Assembly (NCBI RefSeq): GCF_040566545.1 | Contig: NZ_JBEWZI010000004.1 | Coordinates: forward strand, 124,001-188,000 | Origin: Uliginosibacterium flavum | GTDB taxonomy: Bacteria > Pseudomonadota > Gammaproteobacteria > Burkholderiales > Rhodocyclaceae | DNA: 64,000 nt | Direction of reading: 5' to 3' | In this document: positions 19,612 through 28,588 of the stretch, piece by piece | Numbering within the stretch: position 1 is the first letter of the stretch | How the letters are laid out: the number at the start of each line of letters is the position of its first letter | Program-made: the position numbers and the translations under genes | Notes under the pieces: generated by a model | Databases searched by the model: none | Told to the model about the DNA's origin: nothing | The model's input: the letters and a program-made list of their open reading frames with translations, nothing else

Positions 19612-20046
19612 ATGCGCAAGCACAGCGAACGCAGCAATCAAGTCAAGCAACGGGGCTTCACCCTGCTGGAATTGCTGGTGGTGATGGTGATCATCGGGCT
19701 GCTGGCCGGCTATGTCGCGCCCAAGTTTTTTGCCCACATTGGCAAGGCCGAGGTGAAGACCACGCGTGCGCAGATTGACTCGCTGGAGAAGGCGCTGGAC
19801 GCCTACCGCCTGGACGTGGGCAGCTATCCTTCGACCGAAGCCGGGCTGGCCGCACTGATGCAACGCCCGTCCGGCGAGACACGCTGGAGCGGCCCCTACC
19901 TCAAGAAAGGCCTGCCCAACGACCCTTGGGGCCGCCCGTATCAATACAAGCAGCCCGGCGAGCATGGCGAGCTAGATCTGTTCTCCTTCGGCAAGGATGG
20001 TCAGCCCGGCGGCACGGGTGAAGCTGAAGACCTCGGCAACTGGTAG
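19612..20046 (+). CDS. gspG: Type II secretion major pseudopilin GspG
   Basis: Main subunit of the periplasmic pseudopilus, 144 residues. A basic leader of 15 residues ends at the prepilin peptidase site QRG^FTLLELLVV, with the conserved Glu at mature position 5, followed by the hydrophobic helix. The C-terminal half carries the GspG signature (LPNDPWGRPYQYKQPGEHGE, then FGKDGQPGGTGEAEDLGNW), including the acidic calcium-binding loop. It is the first gene of a tight operon reaching to 29077. The prepilin peptidase (GspO/PilD) is not in the window. Confidence 0.95.
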   Translation: MRKHSERSNQVKQRGFTLLELLVVMVIIGLLAGYVAPKFFAHIGKAEVKTTRAQIDSLEKALDAYRLDVGSYPSTEAGLAALMQRPSGETRWSGPYLKKGLPNDPWGRPYQYKQPGEHGELDLFSFGKDGQPGGTGEAEDLGNW

Positions 20047-20061
20047 GCAGACGCCAGAACC

Positions 20062-21243
20062 ATGCAATTTCTGGTCAAGGCGCTGGATGGCGCACATGCT
20101 GTGAGTGAATCAGTCATCGACGCCAGCGACGAGGCCGGCGCACGCGCGCAGGCCAGCGCACGCGGGCTGAGCGTACTGAGCGTGCGCAAGGGCAGCGGCA
20201 CGAGCGGCGGTGCACGCGGGAAATTCCCGCTGCTGCTGTTCTCGCAGGAGTTGCTGGCCCTGCTGCAATCGGGCCTGCCGCTGGTGGAATCCATCGACAC
20301 CCTGGCCGAGAAGGAAACCCGCCCCGGCGTGCGCGCCGCACTGGATGGTTTGAGTGGCGGCATGCGTCAGGGCAAGCCACTCTCCGCCGTGCTTGAAAGC
20401 CAGCCGGGCACGTTTCCGGTGCTGTTCGTGGCGATGCTGCGCGCGGCTGAGCGCACCTCGGATCTGGATCAGGCGCTGGCACGCTACATCGCCTATCGCC
20501 AGCAGATGGATTCGCTGAGCGGCAAGATCATCGGCGCCTCGATCTACCCGCTGCTGCTGCTGGGCGTGGGCGGGCTGGTGGTGCTGTTTCTGCTGGGCTT
20601 CGTGGTGCCGCGTTTTTCTGGCGTGTTCGAAGATGTGGGTGGCGATCTGCCGCTGGCCTCGCGCCTGCTGATCGACTGGGGAAACCTTATCCAGCAACAC
20701 TCTGCAGCCATGCTGCTCGTAGCGCTAGGTCTGGCGGGCCTGTGCGTGGCAGCTGCCCGCAGTGCGCCGCTGCGCGCAGCTCTCGGGCGTGCCCTGTGGA
20801 AAATTCCGGCCATCGGCAGCGAGCTGCGGGTGTTCCAGCTAGCGCGTTTCTACCGCACCCTGGCGATGCTGCTGCGCGGTGGCATTCCAGTACTGACCGC
20901 CCTGCAGATGACGCGCGAATTACTCTCCGCCACCCTGCACAGCGGGCTGGATGCGGCGATGCTGATGGTGCGTGAAGGCCGCAGCCTGACTGATGCGCTG
21001 AGTCAGCACCAGCTGACCACGCCGGTCGCCAACCGCATGCTGCGCGTGGGCGAGAAGGCCGGCAATCTGGGCGAAATGGCCGAGCGCATTGCCGTGTTTC
21101 ACGAAGAAGAAATCGGCCGCCGCGTCGAGCTGCTCACTCGTCTGATCGGCCCGGCGCTGATGCTGGTGATCGGCACGGTCATCGGCGGCATCGTGGTCCT
21201 CATGTATTTGCCCATTTTCCAGCTGGCGGAGACGATTCAATGA
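20062..21243 (+). CDS. gspF: Type II secretion inner-membrane protein GspF
   Basis: Polytopic platform protein of 393 residues with two T2SSF domains (about 65-190 and 265-385) and three membrane helices: about 160-190 (YPLLLLGVGGLVVLFLLGFV), about 215-235 and about 365-390. Such proteins connect the ATPase to the pseudopilus. Typical family features include the PLSAVLESQPGTFPVLFVAM region and the closing GGIVVLMYLPIFQLAETIQ. The stop overlaps the next start (ATGA). Confidence 0.95.
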   Translation: MQFLVKALDGAHAVSESVIDASDEAGARAQASARGLSVLSVRKGSGTSGGARGKFPLLLFSQELLALLQSGLPLVESIDTLAEKETRPGVRAALDGLSGGMRQGKPLSAVLESQPGTFPVLFVAMLRAAERTSDLDQALARYIAYRQQMDSLSGKIIGASIYPLLLLGVGGLVVLFLLGFVVPRFSGVFEDVGGDLPLASRLLIDWGNLIQQHSAAMLLVALGLAGLCVAAARSAPLRAALGRALWKIPAIGSELRVFQLARFYRTLAMLLRGGIPVLTALQMTRELLSATLHSGLDAAMLMVREGRSLTDALSQHQLTTPVANRMLRVGEKAGNLGEMAERIAVFHEEEIGRRVELLTRLIGPALMLVIGTVIGGIVVLMYLPIFQLAETIQ

Positions 21244-22910
21244 ACGCGCCCCTGCCCCCGCTTCCCGTCTTGAGCCCCGGCATCCTTGCCGCCCTGCGCC
21301 TGGAGGCAGCCAGCGCCCAGCGCCGCCTGATCGATCTGCTGGTCGAACGCCACGGCCCTGCCGCGCTGGCGCCGCTGGCCGCCCAGCTACGTCTGCGCAA
21401 TGCTGCCGCTGCCGAATTGATGGCCTGCACGCCAGACTTGGTGAGCCTGCGTTTCGAAGAATGTCTGCGCCGCGAATGCGTGGCACTGCGCGATGCCGAC
21501 GGCAAGCTGCTGATCGCGCTGGCCGACCCCTTCGACGCAAACTTGCAGGACTGGCTTGGCGCGCGTCTGGCTGAGCCTTGCCAGCTGGTTCTGAGCAGTC
21601 GCGAAGACCTTACCGCCTGTCTCGCGCGCATCGAAGAAAACCAGCATCTGGTCGCCAACCTGCTCGGCGAGTCGCAAGGAAAAGCCGGCGTGACGCTGGC
21701 CGAAGACATCTCGGCGCGGCGCATTTCTGAAGACGCCAGCCCGGTGGTGAAGCTGGTCAATTCGACCCTGTACGACGCGCTCAAGCAGAATGCCAGCGAC
21801 ATTCACTTGGAATCCACGCCCAACGGCATGCAGATCAAGTATCGCGTTGATGGCGTGCTCAACCGCGTAGGTGCGGTGCAAGGCGCCGATCAGGCCGAGC
21901 AGGCAATTTCGCGCATCAAGGTGATGGCCGAACTGGACATCGCGGAGCGCCGCGTGCCGCAGGACGGGCGCTTCAAGGCCAACGCGGGCGGGCGTGAGAT
22001 CGATTTCCGTGTCTCCATCATGCCCAGCATCCACGGCGAAGATGCGGTGTTGCGCGTGCTCGACAAAGAACATCTGACTCAGGAAATGAGCGGTCTGACC
22101 TTGGGTTCGCTGGGTTTCGACGAGGCCACGCGTGCCGAGCTGCGGCGCATGGCCAGTGAGCCTTACGGCATGCTGCTGGTGACCGGTCCGACCGGCTCAG
22201 GCAAGACCACCACGCTCTACGCCACCATCGCCGAAACTAATCACGGCCTGGACAAGATCATCACCATCGAAGATCCGGTCGAATACCAGTTGCCCGGCGT
22301 GCTGCAAATCCCGGTCAACGAGAAAAAGGGTCTGACCTTCGCCCGCGGCCTGCGCTCGATCCTGCGTCACGATCCGGACAAGATCATGGTCGGCGAAATC
22401 CGCGACCCGGACACCGCCGAAATCGCCGTACAGGCCGCGCTGACCGGTCACCTCGTATTCACCACGGTGCACGCCAACAACGTTTTCGACGTGATCGGCC
22501 GCTTCATGCACATGGGGCTGGACCCCTACAATCTGGTCGCCGCCTTGAATGTCATCGTCGCCCAACGCCTTCTGCGCATCAACTGCCCGCAATGCAGCGT
22601 GGATGTGGTGCCGGACGAAACCCTGATCGAGGAATCGCGCCTCACCGACGCTCACAACTTCCATTTCCGCGCCGGGGCGGGCTGTGGCCATTGTCGTGGC
22701 AGCGGCTATCGCGGCCGCCGCGCGATTGCCGAAATCCTCAGCCTCAACGACGAGCTGCGCGAACTGATCACCGACCGTGCGCCACTGCGCACCCTCAAGG
22801 AAGCCGCCGCACGCCACGGCTTCCGCCCGCTGCGCAGTGCCGGCATGGCGCTGGTCGCGAATGGCGAAACCACTTTGCAGGAGCTGAACCGTGTCACCTT
22901 CGTCGTCTGA
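21240..22910 (+). CDS. gspE: Type II secretion / type IV pilus assembly ATPase GspE
   Basis: Cytoplasmic hexameric ATPase that powers pseudopilus assembly, 556 residues. It has an N-terminal T2SSE_N/MshEN-like domain (about 20-150), Walker A GPTGSGKTTT near residue 315, and an Asp box and Walker B region (IMVGEIRDPDTAEIAVQAAL) followed by TGHLVFTTVHAN. A tetracysteine zinc motif is present (CPQC near 447 and CGHC near 481), as in GspE and PilB. It overlaps gspF by 4 bases and the next gene by 20, so expression is translationally coupled. Motifs fit an active assembly ATPase rather than a PilT-type retraction ATPase. Confidence 0.95.
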   Translation: MNAPLPPLPVLSPGILAALRLEAASAQRRLIDLLVERHGPAALAPLAAQLRLRNAAAAELMACTPDLVSLRFEECLRRECVALRDADGKLLIALADPFDANLQDWLGARLAEPCQLVLSSREDLTACLARIEENQHLVANLLGESQGKAGVTLAEDISARRISEDASPVVKLVNSTLYDALKQNASDIHLESTPNGMQIKYRVDGVLNRVGAVQGADQAEQAISRIKVMAELDIAERRVPQDGRFKANAGGREIDFRVSIMPSIHGEDAVLRVLDKEHLTQEMSGLTLGSLGFDEATRAELRRMASEPYGMLLVTGPTGSGKTTTLYATIAETNHGLDKIITIEDPVEYQLPGVLQIPVNEKKGLTFARGLRSILRHDPDKIMVGEIRDPDTAEIAVQAALTGHLVFTTVHANNVFDVIGRFMHMGLDPYNLVAALNVIVAQRLLRINCPQCSVDVVPDETLIEESRLTDAHNFHFRAGAGCGHCRGSGYRGRRAIAEILSLNDELRELITDRAPLRTLKEAAARHGFRPLRSAGMALVANGETTLQELNRVTFVV

Positions 22911-23619
22911 TTGCCTGCGCCTGCATCTGGGCCAGCACGGCTATCGCCTCGATGGCCGTGAGCATGCGCTGCATGAAAACTGGGCCAGCCCGGTGCTGAG
23001 TGAAGAACTCGCCAGCTTGGCACTACCCAAGGGCTACCGCCGGCTGGCGGTGGTACTCGAACACCGCTTCGCGCGTTGCCAGCTGATCAGCTTCCCCAAG
23101 GCCGTACGCAACTCGGATGAGCGCAGCGCCTTCATGCAGGCGATGTTCCGCGACGTGCAGGGCATCGATCCGCAAGCCTGGCAAATCGTCTGCGAAGCCG
23201 CCCTGCCCGGCGAAGCCGTGCTCGCCGCCGCCATCGAAAACACCACGCTGGCCGCGCTGCAGAAATTATCCCAAACCCATCAGCTCAAACTCATCAGCGT
23301 ACAGCCCGCCTTCAGCGCGCGCTGGAACGCGCTGCACGCGCAAACCGGCGTAGCCGATGGTGCCTTCGTCTGGCTGGCCGATGGCCGCGCCACGCTGGGC
23401 CTGTGGCAAGGCGGTAGCTGGCTGGCGCTGCGCAGTCTGACGTTGGCGGCAGGCGATGGCGCCGCACTCGGCACCCTGCTGCAATTGCTGCTGGCCAGCA
23501 GCGGCTACAGCAGCGACGCAGGTGTGCTGTATCTGGCGGGCGAGAGCAAGGGCCTGCAAATCAGCTTGCCTGCGGGCTGGACCTGCACGCGACTCGATCC
23601 GCAGGGAGTCACAGGATGA
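22891..23619 (+). CDS. PilM/GspL-N-like cytoplasmic assembly protein
   Basis: Protein of 242 residues starting at GTG inside the end of gspE. Sequence similarity is weak by eye. Its place between the ATPase and a PilN-like membrane protein, and its globular actin-like-length fold (SEELASLALPKGYRRLAVVL, then FVWLADGRATLGLWQGGSWL), fit PilM or the cytoplasmic domain of GspL, which binds the ATPase. There is no membrane segment. The actin-type nucleotide motifs of PilM are not obvious, so it may be a degenerate, GspL-type version. This assignment is mostly by context. Confidence 0.6.
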   Translation: MSPSSSDCLRLHLGQHGYRLDGREHALHENWASPVLSEELASLALPKGYRRLAVVLEHRFARCQLISFPKAVRNSDERSAFMQAMFRDVQGIDPQAWQIVCEAALPGEAVLAAAIENTTLAALQKLSQTHQLKLISVQPAFSARWNALHAQTGVADGAFVWLADGRATLGLWQGGSWLALRSLTLAAGDGAALGTLLQLLLASSGYSSDAGVLYLAGESKGLQISLPAGWTCTRLDPQGVTG

Positions 23620-24170
23620 AGTGGCTGAACCCGCAACCCGCTGTCATCACGCTGGATTTCATTCCGCAGCGTCGCCGCCCCGGCCTGCTTGGCTGGCTGC
23701 TGCTGGCTGCAGGCCTGCTCACCGCATTGGTCGTTCTGATGACCTATCAGGATCTGGGCACGCAACTGAACACCGCGCAGAGCCGTCTGGAACGCGAGAC
23801 GCGCCATCTTGAACGCAGCCGCGCACTGGCCCTGTCGAAGCAGCGCGAGAAGCTGCCCGAGGCCGAGCTGAAGGCAGCAGCCCAGCTTGCCCAGCGCCTG
23901 CACAACCGCAATCTGGAGGTACTGGCCGAAGTCGAATCGGCGCGCAACGCCGATGTCGCCTTGCTCTCGCTGATCCAGACCGCCGGCAAGCCGCAACTGA
24001 AACTCACCGGCGAAGCGCGTTCGCTGCAAGCCGCCTTCGACTTCGCGCGCCGTCTGGCGGCGCGCCCCGGCATCCGCAGTGCAACGGTCGATAGCTACGA
24101 ATTCAAGCCCAGCGGCAGTGTGGAAGTAGTCGCCTTCAGTCTCAATGCCAGTTGGAGGGCCACGCCATGA
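23616..24170 (+). CDS. PilN-like inner-membrane assembly protein
   Basis: 184 residues: a short cytoplasmic N-terminus with DFIPQRRRPG (the NxLP-like contact region of PilN), one membrane helix at about 27-48 (LLGWLLLAAGLLTALVVLM), a long coiled coil (about 50-110) and a small periplasmic ferredoxin-like domain (about 110-180). This matches PilN / the C-terminal part of GspL. It overlaps the previous gene by ATGA and the next by 4 bases. Confidence 0.7.
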   Translation: MKWLNPQPAVITLDFIPQRRRPGLLGWLLLAAGLLTALVVLMTYQDLGTQLNTAQSRLERETRHLERSRALALSKQREKLPEAELKAAAQLAQRLHNRNLEVLAEVESARNADVALLSLIQTAGKPQLKLTGEARSLQAAFDFARRLAARPGIRSATVDSYEFKPSGSVEVVAFSLNASWRATP

Positions 24171-24820
24171 TGCCGTGGAACTCCTTGCGCAATGCATTGC
24201 TGCGTCAGTTCGCTACCGCCGGCTGGGCCGGTGTAGTCGGCGTCGCGCTCATCATGTTCGCGCTGGCCTTCAGCTTCTCGGGTAATCGCGAGCGTGAAGC
24301 TCAACTCGCCGACATCACCCACCAGCGCACTGAGCTGGCCAGCGATCTGGCGCGCGGCACGCAAAGCGAAGTCTCGCCGCGCGAGATTCTGGATCGTTTC
24401 CGCCAGAGCTTCCCGCCCGCCAGCGGCCTGCCGGACATCCTTCTGCAACTGGACGCCAGTGCGCGCAAGAACGGCCTCGCGCCGCGCCGTGCGGACTATG
24501 GCGACAGTGCGGAAAGTAGCGAGAACAGCAGCAAGGACAGCGGCTTCCGGCGCATGCGCATCAGCATGCCGGTCAAGGGCAGTTACGCCGCACTGCGCGG
24601 TTGGCTGAGCGATGCGCTGGCTGATGCCCCGACGCTGAGCATCGAGGCCATCGAACTGCAACGACCGACCATTGCCGCAGCCGAACTCGATGCACAAGTG
24701 CGTCTGATCGTGTACATGAGGGACGAGCCATCCGGCCCGGCCCCGCGCGCCCTCTCCCGCAAGACGGGCGAGCAAGGCGATGAAAGCCGCCCAGCGGCGA
24801 CTGCAAAGGTGATGCCATGA
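24167..24820 (+). CDS. PilO/GspM-like inner-membrane assembly protein
   Basis: 217 residues from the ATG at 24167, which overlaps the stop of the PilN-like gene (ATGA); an upstream in-frame ATG at 24152 is less likely. One membrane helix (about 18-37, AGVVGVALIMFALAFSFS), a coiled-coil stretch, then a small periplasmic domain (SMPVKGSYAALRGWLSDALA is the typical PilO/GspM core). It is expected to pair with the PilN-like protein in the inner-membrane platform. Confidence 0.7.
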   Translation: MMPWNSLRNALLRQFATAGWAGVVGVALIMFALAFSFSGNREREAQLADITHQRTELASDLARGTQSEVSPREILDRFRQSFPPASGLPDILLQLDASARKNGLAPRRADYGDSAESSENSSKDSGFRRMRISMPVKGSYAALRGWLSDALADAPTLSIEAIELQRPTIAAAELDAQVRLIVYMRDEPSGPAPRALSRKTGEQGDESRPAATAKVMP

Positions 24821-25338
24821 CGCGCCGCCAACTCAGCATGGGTGCCGCCCTGCTCGCCACGCTGTTGGCCGTGTACTGGGTTGCGGGTCTGGAAGAGGAA
24901 GATGCTGTAGTGCCGGCGAAGCGCACATCCACCAACAGCACTGCCCGCACAGCCGCACCCGGCAAGCCTGTTCAGGCAGGCAAGCTGGACAAGCGCAGCA
25001 GTGCTGTCTCACAGGCCAGCCTGCTTGCACAACTCGCCCCAGCGCCGCTCTCCAGCCTGCCGGCGCTGACGCAAGATCCTTTTGCCCCGGCAAGTTTCGA
25101 GCCGCCACCGCCCAGGCTTGAGCCAGTCAAGCCGAGCGCCCCGCCGCTGCGTTTCAAGTATCTGGGCAAGGTCGCCGAGGGTGATCGCTACGCCGTTTTT
25201 CTGGATGATGGCAGCGGCATGCTGGTGGCCCGTCAGGGCGACACGCTGAACAATCAGTATCGCGTGATTTCGGTGGGCGAACGCATCCTGCAACTTGAAT
25301 ACCTGCCGCTGAATACGGCGCAAACCCTGAATTACTGA
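24817..25338 (+). CDS. GspC/PilP-like periplasmic link protein
   Basis: 173 residues: an N-terminal membrane anchor (about 7-25, MGAALLATLLAVYWVAGL), a long flexible Pro/Ala/Lys linker, and a C-terminal beta domain (about 105-173) with PPLRFKYLGKVAEGDRYAVF and GDTLNNQYRVISVGERILQL. This is the layout of PilP or the homology region of GspC/MshK, which join the inner platform to the secretin. DPFAP before the domain is common in this group. It lies directly upstream of the secretin gene. Confidence 0.7.
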   Translation: MTRRQLSMGAALLATLLAVYWVAGLEEEDAVVPAKRTSTNSTARTAAPGKPVQAGKLDKRSSAVSQASLLAQLAPAPLSSLPALTQDPFAPASFEPPPPRLEPVKPSAPPLRFKYLGKVAEGDRYAVFLDDGSGMLVARQGDTLNNQYRVISVGERILQLEYLPLNTAQTLNY

Positions 25339-25340
25339 CC

Positions 25341-27623
25341 ATGAGCCCGACCATGCCCGCACGCCTGCACTCCCGACTCCCGACCCTGCTGACCTGCCTC
25401 ATCCTGGCTGGCTGCGCGGTGAGCGCCATCGATTCCAGCCGCCAGATGCTGGCTGCCGGCCAGAGTGATGTCGCCCTGAACACCCTGAGCGAAGAAATGC
25501 GCCTGCATCCGGACGATCAGGAAGTGCGCGTGCTCTACTTCCGCACCCGCGATCAGGTGATCGGCCAGGCTCTTACGGTAGCTGAGCGCGCACGCGATGC
25601 CGGGCGCCCCGGTGAAGCCGAAGCGCAGGCCCGGATCGTACTCAAGCACGATCGCGAAAATCCCCGCGCGCTGAGCCTGCTGCGCGATCTGGACGCGGCC
25701 AAACGCCGCGCTCAGCGCGTACTCGACGCACAGAAACTGCTCGACGCCAAACGTTTGCCGGAGGCCGAAAGCATCGTGCGCGCCCTGCTCGCCGAAACCC
25801 CGAATGACGCCAGCGTGCGTGCGCTGCTGCGCAAGATCGACGAGCAAAGCGCGGCCAACAGCCCTCAGCGCGAGGACAAGGCCTTGAAAGGCGGCTTCAC
25901 CAAGCCGATCACCCTGGAATTTCGCGATACCTCGTTGCGCAATGTGTTCGAGGCCATTTCACGCACGGCCGGAATCAATTTCGTCTTCGACAAGGATGTG
26001 AAGGCCGATGCCAAGGTCACCGTCTTCGTGCGCAACACCAGCATCGATGAGGTGGTGCGACTGGTACTGACGACCAACCAGTTGGACCGCAAGCTGCTCA
26101 ACGAGAATTCGGTGATCATCTATCCGGCCTCAGCGGCCAAGCAGAAGGAATATCAGGAGCTGGCCACGCGCACTTTTTATCTGACCAATACCGAGGCCAA
26201 GCAGGCGCAATCTCTGGTCAAATCGGTGGTCAAGACGCGCGACACCTTCATCGACGAAAGCCTCAACATTCTCGTCATCAAGGACACGCCGGATGCAATC
26301 CGCATGGCCGAGCGCCTGATCGCCCAGCTCGACGTACCCGCGCCCGAAGTGATGCTGGAGGTCGAGGTGCTTGAAGTGCAGCGCTCCAAACTCTTGAACC
26401 TGGGCATCAAATACCCGGATCAAATCGGCTATGGCCTGCTCCAGCCAACCACGAATTCAGTGATCACCACCACCCTCGGCAGCACTGCCTCGACCAATCT
26501 GGGTGGCCAATTGCTCGCCGGCAATATCAATCTGAACCAGACCGGCGCGCTGGTGCCCTTTACCGCCAATCCCGGTCTGCTGCTGAACCTGAAGGATCAG
26601 AGCGGCATGAGCAACACCCTGGCCAACCCGCGCATCCGCGTGCGCAACAAGGAAAAAGCCAAGATCCACATCGGCGACAAGCTGCCGGTATTCACGACGA
26701 CCTCGACCGCCAATGTCGGCGTATCGGCGGCCGTGAATTATCTGGATGTCGGCCTCAAACTGGATGTGGAACCGACCATCCGCCTGGACGACGAAGTCGA
26801 GATCAAGGTCGGGCTGGAAGTCTCCAGCGTCACCAAGGAAGTGGCCGGCCCGCAGAGTTCGCTAGCCTATCAAATCGGCACCCGCAACGCGACCACCGTG
26901 CTGCGCCTCAAGGATGGCGAGACCCAGGTGCTGGCAGGCTTGATCTCGGATGAAGAACGCAGCAGCGTCGCCGGCCTGCCCGGCCTATCGCGCATCCCGG
27001 GACTGGGCCGGCTGTTCTCCACCCACAGCGACAACGGTGCCAAGACGGAGATCGTGCTGCTGATTACCCCGCGCGTGCTGCGCAACATCACGCCTGAAGC
27101 CAGCTCGCGCGCGGCCATTGCGGCCGGCACGGAAAACTCGATCGGCAGCGCGCCACTGATGATCAGCACGCCAACCCCGGCGGGCTCGCTGAACTTGCGC
27201 GGCAGCGGTGCCAGCAGCAGCCCGGCAAGTCCCGCCAGCATTGAGCCTTCAGCCACCCCAGCTGCAGAGCAAGGCGCAGCGCCGCTCTCCGCAACACTCA
27301 CATTGACCAGTCCGCGCAGCCTCAAACCGGCGCAGGAATTCAGCGTCAGCGTGAGCCTGTCAGCCAGCAGCGAAGTGCGCAACGCCGAAGTCGATCTGAT
27401 CTGGGACAGCGCGCTGTTCGAGGCGGCCACGCCGGGCGCCAACAACACTCTGAAGCTGACGGCCTCCGGCAACTCGGCCAGCGGCCAGATCCTGCTGCGC
27501 GCCCGAGCCGGCGTCAATGCCGAAGGCCTGCTGACCCTCAGCAACCCGCGCGTCACACTCGAAACCGGCAGCGTGAATCAGGTCAACACGCCCGAGCCGC
27601 TGGCCGTGAAGGTTGCGCCCTGA
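25341..27623 (+). CDS. gspD: Secretin GspD/PilQ-like lipoprotein with extra C-terminal cohesin-like domain
   Basis: Outer-membrane channel of the system, 760 residues. Lipoprotein signal ILAGC (lipid on Cys25). A TPR-like helical region spans about 30-170, not usual for GspD. An STN/N0 domain lies at about 185-255 (ITLEFRDTSLRNVFEAISRT), an N1-type repeat at about 265-330, and the secretin core at about 335-600 with VPAPEVMLEVEVLEV, the LANPRIRVRNKEKAKIHIGD region and ETQVLAGLISDEER...PGLSRIPGLGRLF. After a Ser/Pro-rich linker (about 610-650) comes a beta domain to the end (VSVSLSASSEVRNAEVDLIW) that looks like a cohesin/Ig fold. Architecture is closest to MshL-type secretins. Confidence 0.88.
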   Translation: MSPTMPARLHSRLPTLLTCLILAGCAVSAIDSSRQMLAAGQSDVALNTLSEEMRLHPDDQEVRVLYFRTRDQVIGQALTVAERARDAGRPGEAEAQARIVLKHDRENPRALSLLRDLDAAKRRAQRVLDAQKLLDAKRLPEAESIVRALLAETPNDASVRALLRKIDEQSAANSPQREDKALKGGFTKPITLEFRDTSLRNVFEAISRTAGINFVFDKDVKADAKVTVFVRNTSIDEVVRLVLTTNQLDRKLLNENSVIIYPASAAKQKEYQELATRTFYLTNTEAKQAQSLVKSVVKTRDTFIDESLNILVIKDTPDAIRMAERLIAQLDVPAPEVMLEVEVLEVQRSKLLNLGIKYPDQIGYGLLQPTTNSVITTTLGSTASTNLGGQLLAGNINLNQTGALVPFTANPGLLLNLKDQSGMSNTLANPRIRVRNKEKAKIHIGDKLPVFTTTSTANVGVSAAVNYLDVGLKLDVEPTIRLDDEVEIKVGLEVSSVTKEVAGPQSSLAYQIGTRNATTVLRLKDGETQVLAGLISDEERSSVAGLPGLSRIPGLGRLFSTHSDNGAKTEIVLLITPRVLRNITPEASSRAAIAAGTENSIGSAPLMISTPTPAGSLNLRGSGASSSPASPASIEPSATPAAEQGAAPLSATLTLTSPRSLKPAQEFSVSVSLSASSEVRNAEVDLIWDSALFEAATPGANNTLKLTASGNSASGQILLRARAGVNAEGLLTLSNPRVTLETGSVNQVNTPEPLAVKVAP

Positions 27624-28099
27624 TGCACCAGCGCGGACGCGGCTTCACGCTGATCGAAATCGTCATCGTGGTGGCGATCATCGGCATCCTCGTCTCGGTC
27701 GCCGTGCCGGTGGCCAGTCTGGTCAATCAGCGTGCCCGCGAATCCGAACTGCGCCTGGCGCTGCGCCAGATCCGCAGCGCCATCGACGCTTACAAGGAAG
27801 CGGCCGATGCCGGCCTCATCGCCAAAGGCGCCGACGAATCCGGCTACCCACGCAGCCTGGATGAACTGGTTGGCGGCAAGGCCGACATCACCCAAGCCAG
27901 CGGCAGACAGATCTACTTCCTGCGCCGCCTGCCGCGCGACCCGATGAACCCCGAGCGCGCCCTCCCCGCCGCCAGCACCTGGGGCCAGCGCAGCTACGCC
28001 AGCCCGCCGGACAATCCACAAGCCGGCAAGGACGTGTTCGACGTGTACTCGCTCTCCGACAAGGTCGGGCTGAATGATGTGGCGTTCAGGGAGTGGTAA
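27623..28099 (+). CDS. GspG/GspH-like pseudopilin
   Basis: 158 residues. Short leader MHQRGRG^FTLIEIVIVVAI with Glu at mature position 5, then the N-terminal helix. The globular part has the GspG-like pattern: YPRSLDELVGG, RRLPRDPMNPE and FDVYSLSDKVGLND. It starts within the secretin stop (TGATG). It is the second of four pseudopilin-type proteins in the operon, probably minor or specialised. Confidence 0.88.
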   Translation: MHQRGRGFTLIEIVIVVAIIGILVSVAVPVASLVNQRARESELRLALRQIRSAIDAYKEAADAGLIAKGADESGYPRSLDELVGGKADITQASGRQIYFLRRLPRDPMNPERALPAASTWGQRSYASPPDNPQAGKDVFDVYSLSDKVGLNDVAFREW

Positions 28100-28584
28100 T
28101 GAAAACAAGTAAAGAGTGCTGTGTGCTGAGTGCTGAGTCAAAGCTAGCGTCGGCACCGCCGACGGAAATATTTTCTCAGCACTCAGCACTCAGCACTCAG
28201 CACTGCCGCGCGCGGCTTCGCCGCGCCGGCTTCACCCTGATCGAACTGCTGGTCGTCATGGCCGTGGTGGGGCTGCTGCTGTCGATAGCCGCGCCGCGCT
28301 ATTTCGGCCATGTCGAACGCGCCAAGGAAAACACCCTGCGTCAGAGCCTGGCGGTAATGCGCGATGCCATCGACAAGTATCAGGGTGACCGCTCAGAATT
28401 TCCGGACAGCCTCGACGAGCTGGTCACGCGCCAGTATCTGCGCGCGATCCCGAAAGATCCTTACACCGACTCCAGCGCAAGCTGGCTCACCGAACCGCCC
28501 CCGGAGGGCGGCACCGGCGTATTTGAAGTGCATAGCAGCGCCGAAGGCCAGGCTCAGGATGGCACGCCGCTGGGGGAACTCTGA
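28099..28584 (+). CDS. Pseudopilin with an abnormally long, repeat-derived leader
   Basis: 161 residues from the ATG at 28099, which overlaps the previous stop (TAATG) and has GGGAG upstream. The prepilin site is RRAG^FTLIELLVV with Glu5, followed by a GspG-like body (FPDSLDELVTRQYLRAIPKD). The leader before the cleavage site is 44 residues instead of the usual 5-20. It is encoded by an inverted pair of heptamer arrays (28115-28202). No ATG, GTG or TTG occurs in frame between the repeats and the cleavage site, so the repeat must be translated if the protein is made. Whether the peptidase still accepts this leader is unknown. Confidence 0.8.
   Translation: MKTSKECCVLSAESKLASAPPTEIFSQHSALSTQHCRARLRRAGFTLIELLVVMAVVGLLLSIAAPRYFGHVERAKENTLRQSLAVMRDAIDKYQGDRSEFPDSLDELVTRQYLRAIPKDPYTDSSASWLTEPPPEGGTGVFEVHSSAEGQAQDGTPLGEL
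28115..28202. repeat. Palindromic heptamer-repeat element inside a pseudopilin leader
   Basis: The left arm is AGTGCTG, TGTGCTG, AGTGCTG (28115-28135). The right arm is four copies of CTCAGCA (28175-28202), the reverse complement register of the left. Between them is a small perfect hairpin CGTCGGC-ACC-GCCGACG (28148-28164). The whole can fold into a long stem-loop. It is in frame with the host gene and has no stop. Confidence 0.85.
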
Positions 28585-28588
28585 TTCT

